From assembly GCF_018603885.1 (NCBI RefSeq), contig NZ_JAHGAW010000005.1, positions 248,001-312,000 of the forward strand: 64,000 nucleotides of DNA, written 5' to 3'. This stretch comes from Sphingobium nicotianae. GTDB lineage: Bacteria; Pseudomonadota; Alphaproteobacteria; Sphingomonadales; Sphingomonadaceae. How positions within the stretch are numbered: the first letter of the stretch is position 1; every line of letters begins with the position of its first letter. The position numbers and the translations under genes were made by a program. Below the pieces are notes generated by a model, which worked only from the letters and a program-made list of their open reading frames with translations, was not told the origin of the DNA and did not search any database. Positions 1 through 9,580 of the stretch are shown piece after piece.

Positions 1-1
1 T

Positions 2-1447
2 GCCGGGAGCCTCAGCAAGGACGAGGCCTTCGAACGCGATTATCTGGTCGCAGTGGCGCGCGGCAAGCTGTTCTGGCTGACCGATGCCGACCAGCCGCAC
101 AACAATCCGGCCTATTATGTCGGCGGCGGCCTCGATCCCAACGTGTTCATCGCGCGCAACTATGCCGACGCGCCGACCCGGATGAAGGCGCTGATCGCTT
201 TCTACAAGCGCGTGCCGACGGCCGCGGCGCAGATCCGCGCCAATCTCAGGATGCCGATGCCGCTCAGCTTCATCGACTATGGCAAGTCCGGCTTCCAGGG
301 GCTGGCGGACTATTATGTCGGCGATGCCAAGGCGGCGTTCGCCTCGGTCAAGGACCCCGCGCTGCAGGCCGAGTTCGACGCCTCGGCCGGCGCGGCGTCC
401 AAGGCGATGAAGGATCTGGCCGACTGGCTGGAGAGCAATCGCGGCACGGCGACGCAGAATTTCGCGCTCGGTGCCGAGCGCTTCTCGCGGATGGTCTCGG
501 CGACCGAGATGGTCGACACGCCGTTGGCGCAGCTGGAGGCGATCGGCGTCGCCGACCTCAAGCGCAACCAGGCGGCACTCAACACGGCCTGTGCCAGCTA
601 TGCGCCGGGCAAGTCGATCCCCGACTGCATGCTCAAGATGAATGAGGACAAACCGGTCGATGGCCCGGTCGCCGAGGCGCGGCGGCAGATCCCGGTGCTG
701 CGCGCCTTCGTGGTCGCCAAGGATCTCGCCAGCATCCCCGGCACCGAGGAGGCGCTGGTCGAGGAAAGCCCGCCCTACAACCGGCAGAACAGCGCCTATA
801 TCGATCCGCCCGGGCCGTATGAGAAGGGCATTCCCTCCGTCTATTACATCTCGCCGCCGGATCCCGCCTGGAGCAAAGAAGTGCAGGAGGCATTCATTCC
901 GGGGAAGAAGGATCTGCTCTTCACCTCGGTGCATGAGGTCATGCCGGGGCACTTCCTCCAGTTCCTGCATGCCAACCGCTCGCCGTCCATCTTCGGGCGC
1001 GTCTATGTGGGCTATGCCTTTGCGGAGGGCTGGGCGCATTACGCCGAGGAGATGATGTGGGAAGCCGGCCTCAACGACGGCGATCTGGAGACCCATATCG
1101 GCCAGCTCTCCAACGCATTGCTGCGCAATTGCCGCTATCTCTCGGCGATCCGACTGCATTCGGGCCGGATGACGCAGGCGGAGTCCGAGGCGATGTTCAA
1201 GAATGAATGCTATCAGGACGAAGGCAATGCCAGGCAGCAGGCGGCGCGCGGCACCTATGACCCGGCCTATCTCAATTACACGCTCGGCAAGCTGATGATC
1301 CGCAAGCTGCGCGCCGACTGGACCGCGACGCATGGCGGCCGGGCTGGGTGGAAGGCGTTCCACGACCAGTTCCTGAGCTATGGCGGGCCGCCGATTCCAC
1401 TCGTGCGTCAGCAGATGATGGGCGGCGCGGCGAAAGCGGCATTCTGA
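2..1447 (+). CDS. DUF885 family metallopeptidase-like protein, 5' partial
   Basis: The reading frame is open from base 2, so the gene begins outside the window; the GTG at 53 is only an internal in-frame codon. 481 residues are visible. The HEVMPGH segment followed by GWAHYAEEM matches the zinc-site pattern HExxPGH...E of DUF885 proteins, a family related to M3-like metallopeptidases and often exported in sphingomonads. The signal peptide, if any, lies upstream. Substrate unknown. It converges on the membrane protein gene to its right with a 36-bp gap. Confidence 0.85.
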   Translation, partial: AGSLSKDEAFERDYLVAVARGKLFWLTDADQPHNNPAYYVGGGLDPNVFIARNYADAPTRMKALIAFYKRVPTAAAQIRANLRMPMPLSFIDYGKSGFQGLADYYVGDAKAAFASVKDPALQAEFDASAGAASKAMKDLADWLESNRGTATQNFALGAERFSRMVSATEMVDTPLAQLEAIGVADLKRNQAALNTACASYAPGKSIPDCMLKMNEDKPVDGPVAEARRQIPVLRAFVVAKDLASIPGTEEALVEESPPYNRQNSAYIDPPGPYEKGIPSVYYISPPDPAWSKEVQEAFIPGKKDLLFTSVHEVMPGHFLQFLHANRSPSIFGRVYVGYAFAEGWAHYAEEMMWEAGLNDGDLETHIGQLSNALLRNCRYLSAIRLHSGRMTQAESEAMFKNECYQDEGNARQQAARGTYDPAYLNYTLGKLMIRKLRADWTATHGGRAGWKAFHDQFLSYGGPPIPLVRQQMMGGAAKAAF

Positions 1448-1483
1448 GCCGAGAGCCTCTTCCGCTCGCGGAGGAAGCGCTCG

Positions 1484-2920
1484 CTAGGCGATGAGTGCGC
1501 CATAGTCCTCGGGCGACGGCGGGAGGATCGTGCGCGCCACGAGCCCGGCGGCAATGACGAGGCCAAGGGCGACCAGAAAGAACCACTCGCGCCGATTGGG
1601 CTTTTGCCCTTTCCACAGGATTAGGCCCGCAAGCGCGATCGCGAGCATCGGCCACAAATGATAGCGCAGATCGGACGAGATGCTGAGGACCGCGAAGCTG
1701 GCTTCCTGAACCAGCGCGGAAACGAGCAGGGCCGTGGCGAGGCTCCGGCGCGGGCTGGCTGCACGGGAAGAGGTTAGAAAGAGTCCGCGCAGCCCGACGA
1801 GACACCAGATGACGGGCCATGTCAGGGGCGTCTCGACCAGCCACGCCGCGAAACCCTGACACCATCGAGCGATGGGCGAGACCGGGTCGGCCAGGCCAAG
1901 CTCATTGGGCTCGGAATGGGCGGGTGGAGCGGCAAGCGGCCAGTCGCGGCCGACTAACCAGCGTTCCGTCGCGTTCAGATGGGCCAGTCGATGGGCGAGA
2001 TAGGCGCCGGGATGGGTCAGCGCGGCGCCGGCCAGGGTGAGATAGAGGCTGTGGGGGCTTTCTCGCCTGAAGGCCGCGACGGCCCGAGCGCAGTCGGGGC
2101 GTCCGAAGAGGCGATCCCAAAAGAGCGGCTTGACGCACTGCACCCTGACCAGCGTCGCGAGGTCTTGCGGGAGCAGGCCGACAATATCCGGGTCGCCTGA
2201 CCGGACGGCGATCGCGGCAAGGTCGTAAATCGCTTCGCTGCGCTGAACGCCGCTGTCTCGGGCGCCGAACAGGGCGTGACTGGCGACTTGCGAAGCAAGG
2301 AGCGCGGTCGCTATGCCCAGGGGGATCAGCATCGTCCGCAGCGTTTTGGACAGTGTGGGTGGCGCGAACAGGATCACCGCAAGCGGGATCGTCGAAAAGG
2401 CCGCGTTGGCCCGGACGAGAGTCGCGTAGGCGATGCACAGGGAGGCGATGATCAGCGCCCAGCGGGAGACAGGCTTCTCGCGCAGGCGATAATGGCCGAT
2501 CAACCCGACCGCGAGCATGAGCGCCCCGGCCATTTGCGCGTCTTTGATCACGACGGCTTCCCACCCCAGAAAGGGTGGAAAGGCGCCGACGGCGAGGACG
2601 GAGAATGCCCTGCGACCTCCCAGCGCTCTCGCGAGCGCGCCAAGGCCCAGCCAGTAGGCGATCATCTGTAGGCAGAGCATCGGCCCCGCACCCGGACCGA
2701 GCAACGACAGGATCGCCCACAGGCGCGCCATGATGGGCGGGTGCCAGTCATCGTAGCGACCGGTCAGGGCTTGTCGATATTGCTCGACCCCGTCGTAGGT
2801 CACGGCACCGGGCCAGAAGCAGAGCAGCGACAGGGCGAGGAGCAAGGCGGCGAGCCAGCCGGGGCCGAGCCCGGGCACGATGCTGCGGCCGGTGGATGCC
2901 CGACCCGTCCCTGATGCCAT
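1484..2920 (-). CDS. Polytopic membrane protein, GT-C glycosyltransferase-like
   Basis: 478 residues with about ten hydrophobic segments. An early loop reads DGVEQYRQALTGRYDDWHPP. Acidic residues after the first membrane helix followed by DWHPP resemble the first periplasmic loop of lipid-linked-sugar-dependent GT-C glycosyltransferases, so transfer of a sugar at the periplasmic face is a reasonable guess. That is inference from topology and one loop; no named family is recognised with certainty. ATG at 2920 is preferred, with GACGG just upstream; a TTG at 2932 is the longer alternative. It lies downstream of a terminator-like hairpin (3018-3057). Confidence 0.7.
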   Translation of the reverse strand: MASGTGRASTGRSIVPGLGPGWLAALLLALSLLCFWPGAVTYDGVEQYRQALTGRYDDWHPPIMARLWAILSLLGPGAGPMLCLQMIAYWLGLGALARALGGRRAFSVLAVGAFPPFLGWEAVVIKDAQMAGALMLAVGLIGHYRLREKPVSRWALIIASLCIAYATLVRANAAFSTIPLAVILFAPPTLSKTLRTMLIPLGIATALLASQVASHALFGARDSGVQRSEAIYDLAAIAVRSGDPDIVGLLPQDLATLVRVQCVKPLFWDRLFGRPDCARAVAAFRRESPHSLYLTLAGAALTHPGAYLAHRLAHLNATERWLVGRDWPLAAPPAHSEPNELGLADPVSPIARWCQGFAAWLVETPLTWPVIWCLVGLRGLFLTSSRAASPRRSLATALLVSALVQEASFAVLSISSDLRYHLWPMLAIALAGLILWKGQKPNRREWFFLVALGLVIAAGLVARTILPPSPEDYGALIA

Positions 2921-3017
2921 GACCGTCCCCAAGTCCGCCTCGCGATCATGTCAGCAGACACGTCGCGGCCGAGAGAGGCAAGATCAATATGAGGCAGGCG
3001 GGCGAGGCGCGGCCGAC

Positions 3018-3057
3018 AAAAAAACGGCCCGGCAGGAACCCACGCTCCGCCGGGCCG
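3018..3057 (-). terminator. Rho-independent terminator
   Basis: On the minus strand, perfect 9-bp arms CGGCCCGGC (3049-3057) and GCCGGGCCG (3025-3033) enclose a 15-nt loop and are followed by seven T residues (3018-3024). It lies about 170 bp past the helicase stop and about 100 bp before the next minus-strand gene, so it most simply ends the helicase transcript. The rest of 2921-3225 shows no gene. Confidence 0.75.
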
Positions 3058-3225
3058 AGGAAAGGAGCACCAGCATAGCCAGCGCCCTTCGGGTCGCACG
3101 ACGTGCCTAGAACGGGAAGGTTAAGAAGCCTTTACCAGACCAAATGCTCTTTTTGCGTCGCAGGATCAGGCTCGCGCGCAATAAAGTGCCAGGTCGGGAG
3201 AAGGGCGGCAAATCTCGCGATGGCT

Positions 3226-5502
3226 TCAGGCCGGATTGACGAAGCTATCCAGCACGCGCTTGGCGCCCGCCTGCTCGAAATCGATCTCCAGCTTGTTGCC
3301 CTCGATTGCCGTCACCTGACCATAGCCGAACTTCTGATGGAAGACGCGCATGCCGAGGCTGATATCGTCGCGCCCCTTGTTGCCGAGGCTGACGGCGCTT
3401 TGCCGCGCTTCGACGATGCGGGTCGGCTCGCGCAGGAAATTGCCCTGGCTCGCGGCTCTTTGCCAGCCGGGACCACGGCCGCTTCCCCGCGCGATATTCG
3501 CGAAAGGATCGTCCCGCTCAGACCAGTTGGCCCGCCAGAGGCTGGCGCCGCCGGACAGGGTCGTCTCCTCCTCGACTGTCTCCTTCGGCAGCTCGCCCAC
3601 GAAACGGGACGGGATGGAGCTGGTCCACTGGCCATAGACGCGGCGATTGGCGGCATGGAGAATATAGCAGCGCCGCCGCGCGCGCGTGATCGCGACATAA
3701 GCGAGGCGACGCTCCTCCTCCAGGGAGGCAAGGCCACCTTCGTCCAGCGCGCGCTGCGAGGGGAACAGGCCATCCTCCCAGCCGGCGAGGAACACGCTGT
3801 CATATTCGAGGCCCTTGGCGGCGTGGATGGTCATGATCGTGACCTTGGCCTCGTCAGCCTGCGCGTCATTGTCCATGACCAGGCTGACATGCTCCAGGAA
3901 GGCGCCGAGCGTCTCATACTCCTCCATGGCGCGGGTCAGCTCCTGGAGGTTCTCCAGACGCCCGCTGGCCTCGGCCGAGCGCTCGGCCTGCAACACGGTG
4001 GTATAGCCGCTCTCGTCGAGGATCTGGCGAGCCAGCTCGGCATGACTCATGCTGGTTGCGAGATCGCGCCAGCGATGAATGTCGCCCACGAAGCGGGCGA
4101 GAGACTTGCGCGCCTGGCCGGTCAGCTCGTCGGTCTCGCTGATGCCCGCCGCGGCCAGCATCAGCGGCACGCCCTCGGCGCGCGCGACGCGATGGACCTT
4201 CTCAACCGCCTTGTCACCCAGCCCGCGCTTGGGCACGTTGATGATGCGCTCGAAGGCAAGATCGTCGGACGGCTGGTTGACGAGGCGCAGATAAGCGAGT
4301 GCATCGCGGATCTCGGCGCGCTCGTAGAAGCGGAAACCGCCGACGATGCGATAAGGCATGCCGATCTGGATGAAGCGGTCCTCGAACTCGCGGGTCTGGA
4401 AGGACGCGCGCACGAGGATCGCGACCTGATCGGCGCGGACGCCCTGCCGCTCCAGGCTCTCGATCTCCTCGCCGACGCGCCGCGCCTCCTCCGGCCCATC
4501 CCACACGCCGATGACGCGGATTTTCTCGCCTTCGGCCTCCAGTGTCCACAAGGTCTTGCCGAGCCGCCCGCCATTCTGGGCGATGACCCCTGATGCAGCC
4601 GCGAGGATATGCGGCGTCGAGCGATAATTCTGCTCCAGCCGGATGATCGCCGCCCCGGGGAAATCCCGCTCGAAGCGCAGGATGTTGGCCACCTCGGCCC
4701 CGCGCCAGCTATAGATGCTCTGATCGTCGTCGCCCACGCAGCAGATATTCTTGCGCTTTTGGGCAAGCAGGCGCAGCCACAGATACTGGCTGGTGTTGGT
4801 GTCCTGATACTCGTCGACCATGATGTAGCGGAAGCGCTCCTGATATTGCTCCAGCACTTCGCGGTCGCTCCTGAACAGGGTCAGCATGTGGAGCAGCAGG
4901 TCGCCGAAGTCGCAGGCATTGAGCGCGCGCAGCCGGTCCTGATAGGCGGCATAGATCTCCGCGCCCTTGCCATGGGCAAAGGCCTCGCTCTCGCCCGCGT
5001 CGATCTCGGCAGGGGTCAGGCCCTTGTTCTTCCATTTGTCGATGAGACCGGCGAGTTGCTTGGCCGTCCAGCGCTTCTCGTCGATGCTCGCGGCCTGGAT
5101 GACCTGCTTCATGAGGCGGAGCTGGTCGTCCGTGTCGAGAATGGTGAAATTGCTCTGGAGGCCGACCAGCTCGGCATGGCGGCGCAGCATGCGCGCGCCG
5201 ATCGAATGGAAAGTGCCGAGCCAGGGCATGCCCTCCACCGCCGGGCCGATCATCCGACCGACGCGCTCGCGCATCTCACGGGCCGCCTTGTTGGTGAAAG
5301 TCACCGAGAGGATTTCGGACGGATAAGCGCGGCGCGTCGCCACCAGATGGGCGAGGCGGGCGGTCAGCGCCGCCGTCTTGCCCGTGCCGGCGCCAGCCAG
5401 CACAAGGACCGGCCCTTCCGTCGTCAACACGGCTTCACGTTGCGGCGCGTTCAGGCCCTTCAGATAGGGCGGGTCATCGGGCGAGGGAGCGGGCACAGTC
5501 AC
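3226..5502 (-). CDS. uvrD: UvrD/PcrA-type ATP-dependent DNA helicase
   Basis: Superfamily 1A 3'-5' helicase of about 758 residues acting in nucleotide-excision and mismatch repair and at stalled forks. All motifs are visible in order: Walker A AGAGTGKTAALTARL, motif II DEYQDTN, motif III GDDDQSIYSWRGA, motif IV LEQNYRST, motif V TIHAAKGLEY and motif VI VAITRARRR. The C-terminus is a PcrA-like tail ending LEIDFEQAGAKRVLDSF. The start is uncertain: the frame opens with TTG at 5538, while GTG codons at 5502 and 5496 better fit the family N-terminus (PYLKGLNAPQREAV). No strong ribosome-binding site is seen for any of them. Confidence 0.95.
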   Translation of the reverse strand: MTVPAPSPDDPPYLKGLNAPQREAVLTTEGPVLVLAGAGTGKTAALTARLAHLVATRRAYPSEILSVTFTNKAAREMRERVGRMIGPAVEGMPWLGTFHSIGARMLRRHAELVGLQSNFTILDTDDQLRLMKQVIQAASIDEKRWTAKQLAGLIDKWKNKGLTPAEIDAGESEAFAHGKGAEIYAAYQDRLRALNACDFGDLLLHMLTLFRSDREVLEQYQERFRYIMVDEYQDTNTSQYLWLRLLAQKRKNICCVGDDDQSIYSWRGAEVANILRFERDFPGAAIIRLEQNYRSTPHILAAASGVIAQNGGRLGKTLWTLEAEGEKIRVIGVWDGPEEARRVGEEIESLERQGVRADQVAILVRASFQTREFEDRFIQIGMPYRIVGGFRFYERAEIRDALAYLRLVNQPSDDLAFERIINVPKRGLGDKAVEKVHRVARAEGVPLMLAAAGISETDELTGQARKSLARFVGDIHRWRDLATSMSHAELARQILDESGYTTVLQAERSAEASGRLENLQELTRAMEEYETLGAFLEHVSLVMDNDAQADEAKVTIMTIHAAKGLEYDSVFLAGWEDGLFPSQRALDEGGLASLEEERRLAYVAITRARRRCYILHAANRRVYGQWTSSIPSRFVGELPKETVEEETTLSGGASLWRANWSERDDPFANIARGSGRGPGWQRAASQGNFLREPTRIVEARQSAVSLGNKGRDDISLGMRVFHQKFGYGQVTAIEGNKLEIDFEQAGAKRVLDSFVNPA

Positions 5503-5669
5503 ACGTGAACAGCTAGGGAACAGAACGCCGCGGCGCAAGGGTTTCGCGGCTGGCCGGGGCCTCTCGCCCGCGCCACGACGCTATGCTGGCGAGGTAGGCG
5601 GTGGAACCGAGGCACGGGACCGATCGTTTCATTCGCCAGCAATCACTGCCTGTCTGGAAGGATGACCTC

Positions 5670-6044
5670 ATGCGTATCCCGATTTTCCTGACCGTCCTTG
5701 GCGCATCGACGCTTGCGCTCGCTGCCCACGCGCAGGAGACGCAGCCCGCGCCGCCGGCCGACCAACCGGTGACCTCGCAGCCGGCTCCGGGCAACCCCGC
5801 GCCCGTCGATAGTGGCACGACCACCGCACCGACCGCGCCCGCGACCGACAGCGCTGCACCGCCACCGGCCGCACCGCCGCCATCCGCCTTCAATGCGGCG
5901 CCTGATGCCGCACCGCCGGCCGCGGGACCGCCCCAGATGGCTCCCAGCGCGCCAGTCGTGCAAAATACGCCGGCGCCGCCTGCGGACTATCCCCTCTGCT
6001 CGAAGACGGTGAGGGATGCCTGCCGCAACCCTGGCGGAAGGTAA
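5670..6044 (+). CDS. Exported Pro/Ala-rich small protein
   Basis: 124 residues. A signal peptide (MRIPIFLTVLGASTLALAAHAQ) precedes a low-complexity body of Pro, Ala, Thr and Gln with one short C-terminal segment (YPLCSKTVRDACRNPGGR) holding two cysteines. ATG at 5670 is chosen because GAAGGA stands just upstream and the signal peptide begins there; the open frame extends further back without support. Function unknown. A Pro-rich spacer plus a short Cys-bearing end suggests a periplasmic protein. The body is low-complexity, so homology is hard to judge. Confidence 0.6.
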   Translation: MRIPIFLTVLGASTLALAAHAQETQPAPPADQPVTSQPAPGNPAPVDSGTTTAPTAPATDSAAPPPAAPPPSAFNAAPDAAPPAAGPPQMAPSAPVVQNTPAPPADYPLCSKTVRDACRNPGGR

Positions 6045-6082
6045 GGGAGTATTTCCCCTTTCGGAGGGGACAGAGCGACTGA

Positions 6083-6112
6083 GGGCGGGCGGCTTAGGAC
6101 GCTCGCCCTTTC
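6083..6112 (+). terminator. Terminator-like hairpin, convergent gap
   Basis: Arms GGGCGGGCG (6083-6091) and CGCTCGCCC (6100-6108) pair over 9 bp with one G-U wobble, loop of 8, followed by TTTC. It sits between the exported-protein gene and the 3' end of rsmD and could serve both strands. A single degenerate REP-like dyad follows at about 6137-6163. Confidence 0.5.
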
Positions 6113-6168
6113 ATATTGCCTGTTGTCCGTGGATTTTGGTGATTCCGCGAAGGCGGGAAATGATGATG

Positions 6169-6720
6169 TTACGAGGCCCGGTCGAGCATCCGTAGCAGAT
6201 GCAGCTTCGCCTTGCCGACGATCCGTTCGGCGTCGATCTCGAAGCCTTTGACCTCGACCGCCTCGTCCCGCTTGGTCTCGATGCTGACCCAGCTTCCCGG
6301 GCCGACCCAGCCGAGACGTGCCAGCTTGTCCAGCGCGACGGCGCCGGCGCCTGTGTCATAGGGCGGGTCCATGAACAGCACGTCCAGCGGGGCTGGCGCC
6401 GCACCCAGCGCCAGTACGTCGGTCTGGCGGATATCCGGCTTGGCGAGGCCGAGCTTCTCCGCATTGGCGCGGATCGCGGCGATAGCGGCGCGGTCGCGCT
6501 CGACGAACAGGCAGGATGCGGCGCCGCGTGACAGCGCCTCCAGCCCGAGCGCGCCCGAACCGGCAAAGAAATCACCGACCCTGAGATCCTCGAACGAGCC
6601 CAGCCGGCTCACCAGCATCGAGAAGAGCGTCTCACGCGTGCGGTCGGCCGTCGGCCGTGTCGCGTCTCCCGCCGGCGCGACCAACTGCCGCCCGCGCCAT
6701 TGCCCGGCAATGATCCTCAT
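6169..6720 (-). CDS. rsmD: 16S rRNA (guanine-966-N2)-methyltransferase RsmD
   Basis: 183 residues, normal for RsmD, which methylates G966 of 16S rRNA using SAM. Visible features are the N-terminal MRIIAGQWRGRQL, the conserved RPTADRTRETLFSML, the SAM-binding FFAGSGALGLEALSRGA and the catalytic DPPYDT (the N/DPPY motif of N2-guanine methylases). The ATG at 6720 overlaps the rluB stop in an ATGA arrangement, so the two rRNA-modification genes are translationally coupled. Confidence 0.95.
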   Translation of the reverse strand: MRIIAGQWRGRQLVAPAGDATRPTADRTRETLFSMLVSRLGSFEDLRVGDFFAGSGALGLEALSRGAASCLFVERDRAAIAAIRANAEKLGLAKPDIRQTDVLALGAAPAPLDVLFMDPPYDTGAGAVALDKLARLGWVGPGSWVSIETKRDEAVEVKGFEIDAERIVGKAKLHLLRMLDRAS

Positions 6721-7595
6721 TTGCCGCGCTTCTCCAAATCCTTGCGGAACTTGCTGAGGTCGGCCTGACGCACCTCCACCACATCGCCCGGCTTGGAATC
6801 GCCGAGCACGAAGGGGCCATAACGGGTGCGGATCAGGCGGTTCACCTTGACGCCGAGATAATCGAGCACGCGCCGCACCTCGCGATTCTTGCCTTCGGTC
6901 AGGGTCATTTCGATCCACTGATTGGCGCCGGTGCGGCGCTCAAGATTGGCGTCGATCTTGCCGTAGCGCATGCCTTCGATCTCGACGCCGTCGATCAGCT
7001 CCTCGAGCTGGGCCTGGCTGACCTCGCCGAAGGCACGGGCACGATAGGTGCGCTCCACGCCAGTGGCGGGCAACTCAAGCTGGCGCTTGAACTCGCCGTC
7101 GGTGGTGAGCAGCAGGAGCCCCTCGGTGTTGAGATCGAGCCGGCCGACCGGCATGACGCGCGGCAGATCCCCGGGGAGGCGATCATAAATGGTTGGCCGC
7201 CCGGCCGGGTCCTTGGCGGTGGTAAGGAAGCCCGCCGGTTTGTGAAACAGGAACAGGCGCGCCTGGCTTGGTTCCTTGACCGGATTGCCATCCACCGTCA
7301 CGCCGCGCAGAGAACCGAGCAGGGTGGCGGGCGTCGTCACTGTCTCGCCATCAAGCGCGATGCGGCCGTCCGCGATCATTCGCTCGATGTCGCGACGCGA
7401 GGCGATGCCGGCGCGCGCCAGCAGCTTGGCGATGCGGTCGCCTTCGCGTGGCGTGCCGTCTTCACGGGGTTGCCGGGCTTGCGGCGCCGGTCCCGGTCGG
7501 CGCTGACGGTTGCGCCGGCCACCCGGTGCGGGCGCGGTTGCGCTCCCTGTTCGTGGCGGCCGGCGGGGGCCTCGGGGTCCATTGGCGGTGGTCAA
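6717..7595 (-). CDS. rluB: 23S rRNA pseudouridine synthase, RsuA/RluB family
   Basis: 292 residues. A basic disordered N-terminus (about 50 residues rich in Pro, Arg and Gly) is followed by an S4 domain (RIAKLLARAGIASRRDIERM) and the RsuA-type catalytic domain with the active-site Asp in GRLDLNTEGLLLL. RluB makes pseudouridine 2605 in 23S rRNA. The closest E. coli classes are RluB, RluE and RluF; RluB is favoured by length and the basic extension. The start appears to be TTG at 7595. First gene of a two-gene operon with rsmD. Confidence 0.88.
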   Translation of the reverse strand: MTTANGPRGPRRPPRTGSATAPAPGGRRNRQRRPGPAPQARQPREDGTPREGDRIAKLLARAGIASRRDIERMIADGRIALDGETVTTPATLLGSLRGVTVDGNPVKEPSQARLFLFHKPAGFLTTAKDPAGRPTIYDRLPGDLPRVMPVGRLDLNTEGLLLLTTDGEFKRQLELPATGVERTYRARAFGEVSQAQLEELIDGVEIEGMRYGKIDANLERRTGANQWIEMTLTEGKNREVRRVLDYLGVKVNRLIRTRYGPFVLGDSKPGDVVEVRQADLSKFRKDLEKRGK

Positions 7596-7733
7596 AAAGG
7601 GTTAATCCGTTTTTTGGTCTGGCTGTGTCGTGCATGCACTGGCGAATCGCCGGGCGGGCACGTAGCGGATCGGAGCGTCTCATGCGATCCGTCCGGATCG
7701 CTCGGGTAGTGGCGCAAGTGGGATGGTGCGGCA

Positions 7734-8171
7734 ATGTTTTTCTCGAAGAGGACGCAGCAGATTCGCCGCATTCTCATCGTCGAGGATGAGCCGCTGCTCG
7801 CGTTCGATACCGAACATGCCCTCCAGCAAGCCGGCTATGAGGTGGTTGCGACTGTCGACCGGTTTCGCGATGCCGATGCAGTGATCCTGGGCAAGGGTGC
7901 GGTCGATCTCGTCATCACCGACATTCGCCTGACGGGTGTTCGCTCGGGCATCGAATTGGCGCGTCATGCGCGTGAGCTGGGCATCGCCGTGCTGTTCGCC
8001 ACGGCGAACTGTCCGCCTGACGCGCGCGATCAGGGCATCGCGCTCGGCTGGATCGCCAAGCCGTTCCAGCCCCGCGATCTGGTGCGCGCGATCGCCATCT
8101 GCGAGCGGTTGGTGAGCGGCCTGCCCGCGGGACGTCTGCCGGCGCCACTGACGGTGTTTCCGCAGGGCTGA
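7734..8171 (+). CDS. Single-domain response regulator receiver protein
   Basis: 145 residues, essentially one REC domain with no output domain. The acidic pocket is VEDEP (residues 16-20), the phospho-acceptor Asp63 lies in VITDIRL, the switch Thr90 in FATANCP and Lys109 in WIAKPF. Such proteins act by protein contact, as phosphate shuttles or in stress pathways of alphaproteobacteria. No partner kinase is nearby. ATG at 7734; it stands alone, divergent from rluB. Confidence 0.9.
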   Translation: MFFSKRTQQIRRILIVEDEPLLAFDTEHALQQAGYEVVATVDRFRDADAVILGKGAVDLVITDIRLTGVRSGIELARHARELGIAVLFATANCPPDARDQGIALGWIAKPFQPRDLVRAIAICERLVSGLPAGRLPAPLTVFPQG

Positions 8172-8251
8172 AATCGCGTCCTGTCACAAAAGCCCTTTCC
8201 AGCGCCGCGAGAGCGGCTAGGCTGATCCGCAAGCACAGATTGGGGGCGCAG

Positions 8252-9580
8252 ATGGCGGACGGAACGACGAAGCGAGGCTGGGGCGAGGCGATCAAGCCCT
8301 ATCTGGAGCGGGAGCCGCTCATCGCCCTGTTCCTCGGCATTTCCTCCGGATTTCCCTTCGCTTTGCTTGCGGCGACCCTAACCAACCGGCTGTCCGAGGC
8401 GGGGGTCACCAAATCGTCCATCTCCGCCTTCGCGCTCGCCTTGCTCGTCTACAGCTTCAAATGGATCTGGGCGCCGATCATCGACCGGGCGCGCCTGCCG
8501 CTGTTGAGCGACGCGCTCGGGCAGCGGCGTAGTTGGCTGTGGCTGTGCGGGGTTGCCGTCGCGCTCGCGGTCATCGTGCTGGGCCTGGCCGATCCGGTGA
8601 ACGACATTCGCAGCGTCGTCATCGGTGCGTTGCTGCTCGGCTTCGCGGGTGCGACCTTCGACATCGTGATCGACGCCTATCGCATCGAGCTTTTGAAACC
8701 CGAGCAACTGGGCATCGGCTCGGGCATGTCGCAATATGGCTGGCGGCTCGGCTCCTTCTTCGCCGCCTCGATCGCGCTTGCCGTGGCGAACGTCTCGACC
8801 TGGACGCTCGGCTACATCGCCTGCGCGCCGCTGGCCTTTGCCGGGCCGATCGCCTCCCTGTTCGGCGGGGAACCGATGCGCCATCATGAGCCGCGCCCGG
8901 TTCGCAGTGCCCGCGCGGCACTCCAGGTGGTGATCGATCCGCTGGTCGATTTCTTCAAGCGCGAGGGCGCGGTGATTGTTCTGCTCTTCGTGCTGGTCCA
9001 CAAGATCGGCGACACGATCGCCAATCTCATGATCCGCGACCTCCTGGTGACACTCGGCTTCACCAAGCCGGAGATCCTGACCGGCGACGTCTGGGTCGGC
9101 TTCTTCGCGCTGCTCGCCGGCATCTTCGTCGGCGGCATCCTCTATGCGCGGCTGGGCATGAAGCGCTCGGTGCTGGTCAGCCTCATCCTGATGGGCGTCT
9201 CGAACCTCAGCTTCGCGGGCCTCGCCGCCGCCGGCCATTCCATGCCGATGCTGGCCTTCACCATTGGTTTCGAGAATTTCGCGAGCGGCATCGGCGGCGT
9301 CACCGTGGTCGCCTATCTCTCGGCATTGTGCGACCTGCGCTTTACCGCGACGCAATTCGCGCTGCTGTCGGCTGGCGCCGCCATTCTCGGCCGCTTCATC
9401 ACCGGCACGACGGCCGGCGCGCTTATCGAGGCGCTGGGCTATGTGAACTTCTACCTGCTGACCACATTGCTGGCGCTGCCCGGCATCCTGATCTTCTGGT
9501 GGATGATGCGCACCGGTCTGGTCGATGCCAGCATCGGCGACGCGGGCCGCGAGGAACCGTCCACTCAGACCGGCGGCTGA
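8252..9580 (+). CDS. AmpG-like MFS permease
   Basis: 442 residues with about 12 membrane spans. The N-terminal FLGISSGFPFALLAATLTNR followed by KWIWAPIIDR matches the AmpG/PAT branch of the major facilitator superfamily, whose founder imports GlcNAc-anhydromuropeptides from cell-wall turnover. Muropeptide import is likely but not certain, since sphingomonads carry several AmpG paralogues. ATG at 8252 with GGGGGCGCAG upstream is preferred to TTG at 8240. Its 3' end overlaps folC, which converges on it, by 16 bp. Confidence 0.82.
   Translation: MADGTTKRGWGEAIKPYLEREPLIALFLGISSGFPFALLAATLTNRLSEAGVTKSSISAFALALLVYSFKWIWAPIIDRARLPLLSDALGQRRSWLWLCGVAVALAVIVLGLADPVNDIRSVVIGALLLGFAGATFDIVIDAYRIELLKPEQLGIGSGMSQYGWRLGSFFAASIALAVANVSTWTLGYIACAPLAFAGPIASLFGGEPMRHHEPRPVRSARAALQVVIDPLVDFFKREGAVIVLLFVLVHKIGDTIANLMIRDLLVTLGFTKPEILTGDVWVGFFALLAGIFVGGILYARLGMKRSVLVSLILMGVSNLSFAGLAAAGHSMPMLAFTIGFENFASGIGGVTVVAYLSALCDLRFTATQFALLSAGAAILGRFITGTTAGALIEALGYVNFYLLTTLLALPGILIFWWMMRTGLVDASIGDAGREEPSTQTGG

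Noticed and set aside
3018..3057. Attenuator with leader peptide before the membrane protein
   Set aside because: No Trp or other regulatory codon run in any nearby short frame; a plain terminator is sufficient.
3103..4593. Long plus-strand open frame antisense to the helicase
   Set aside because: Composition-driven shadow in GC-rich DNA; the opposite strand has all SF1 helicase motifs.
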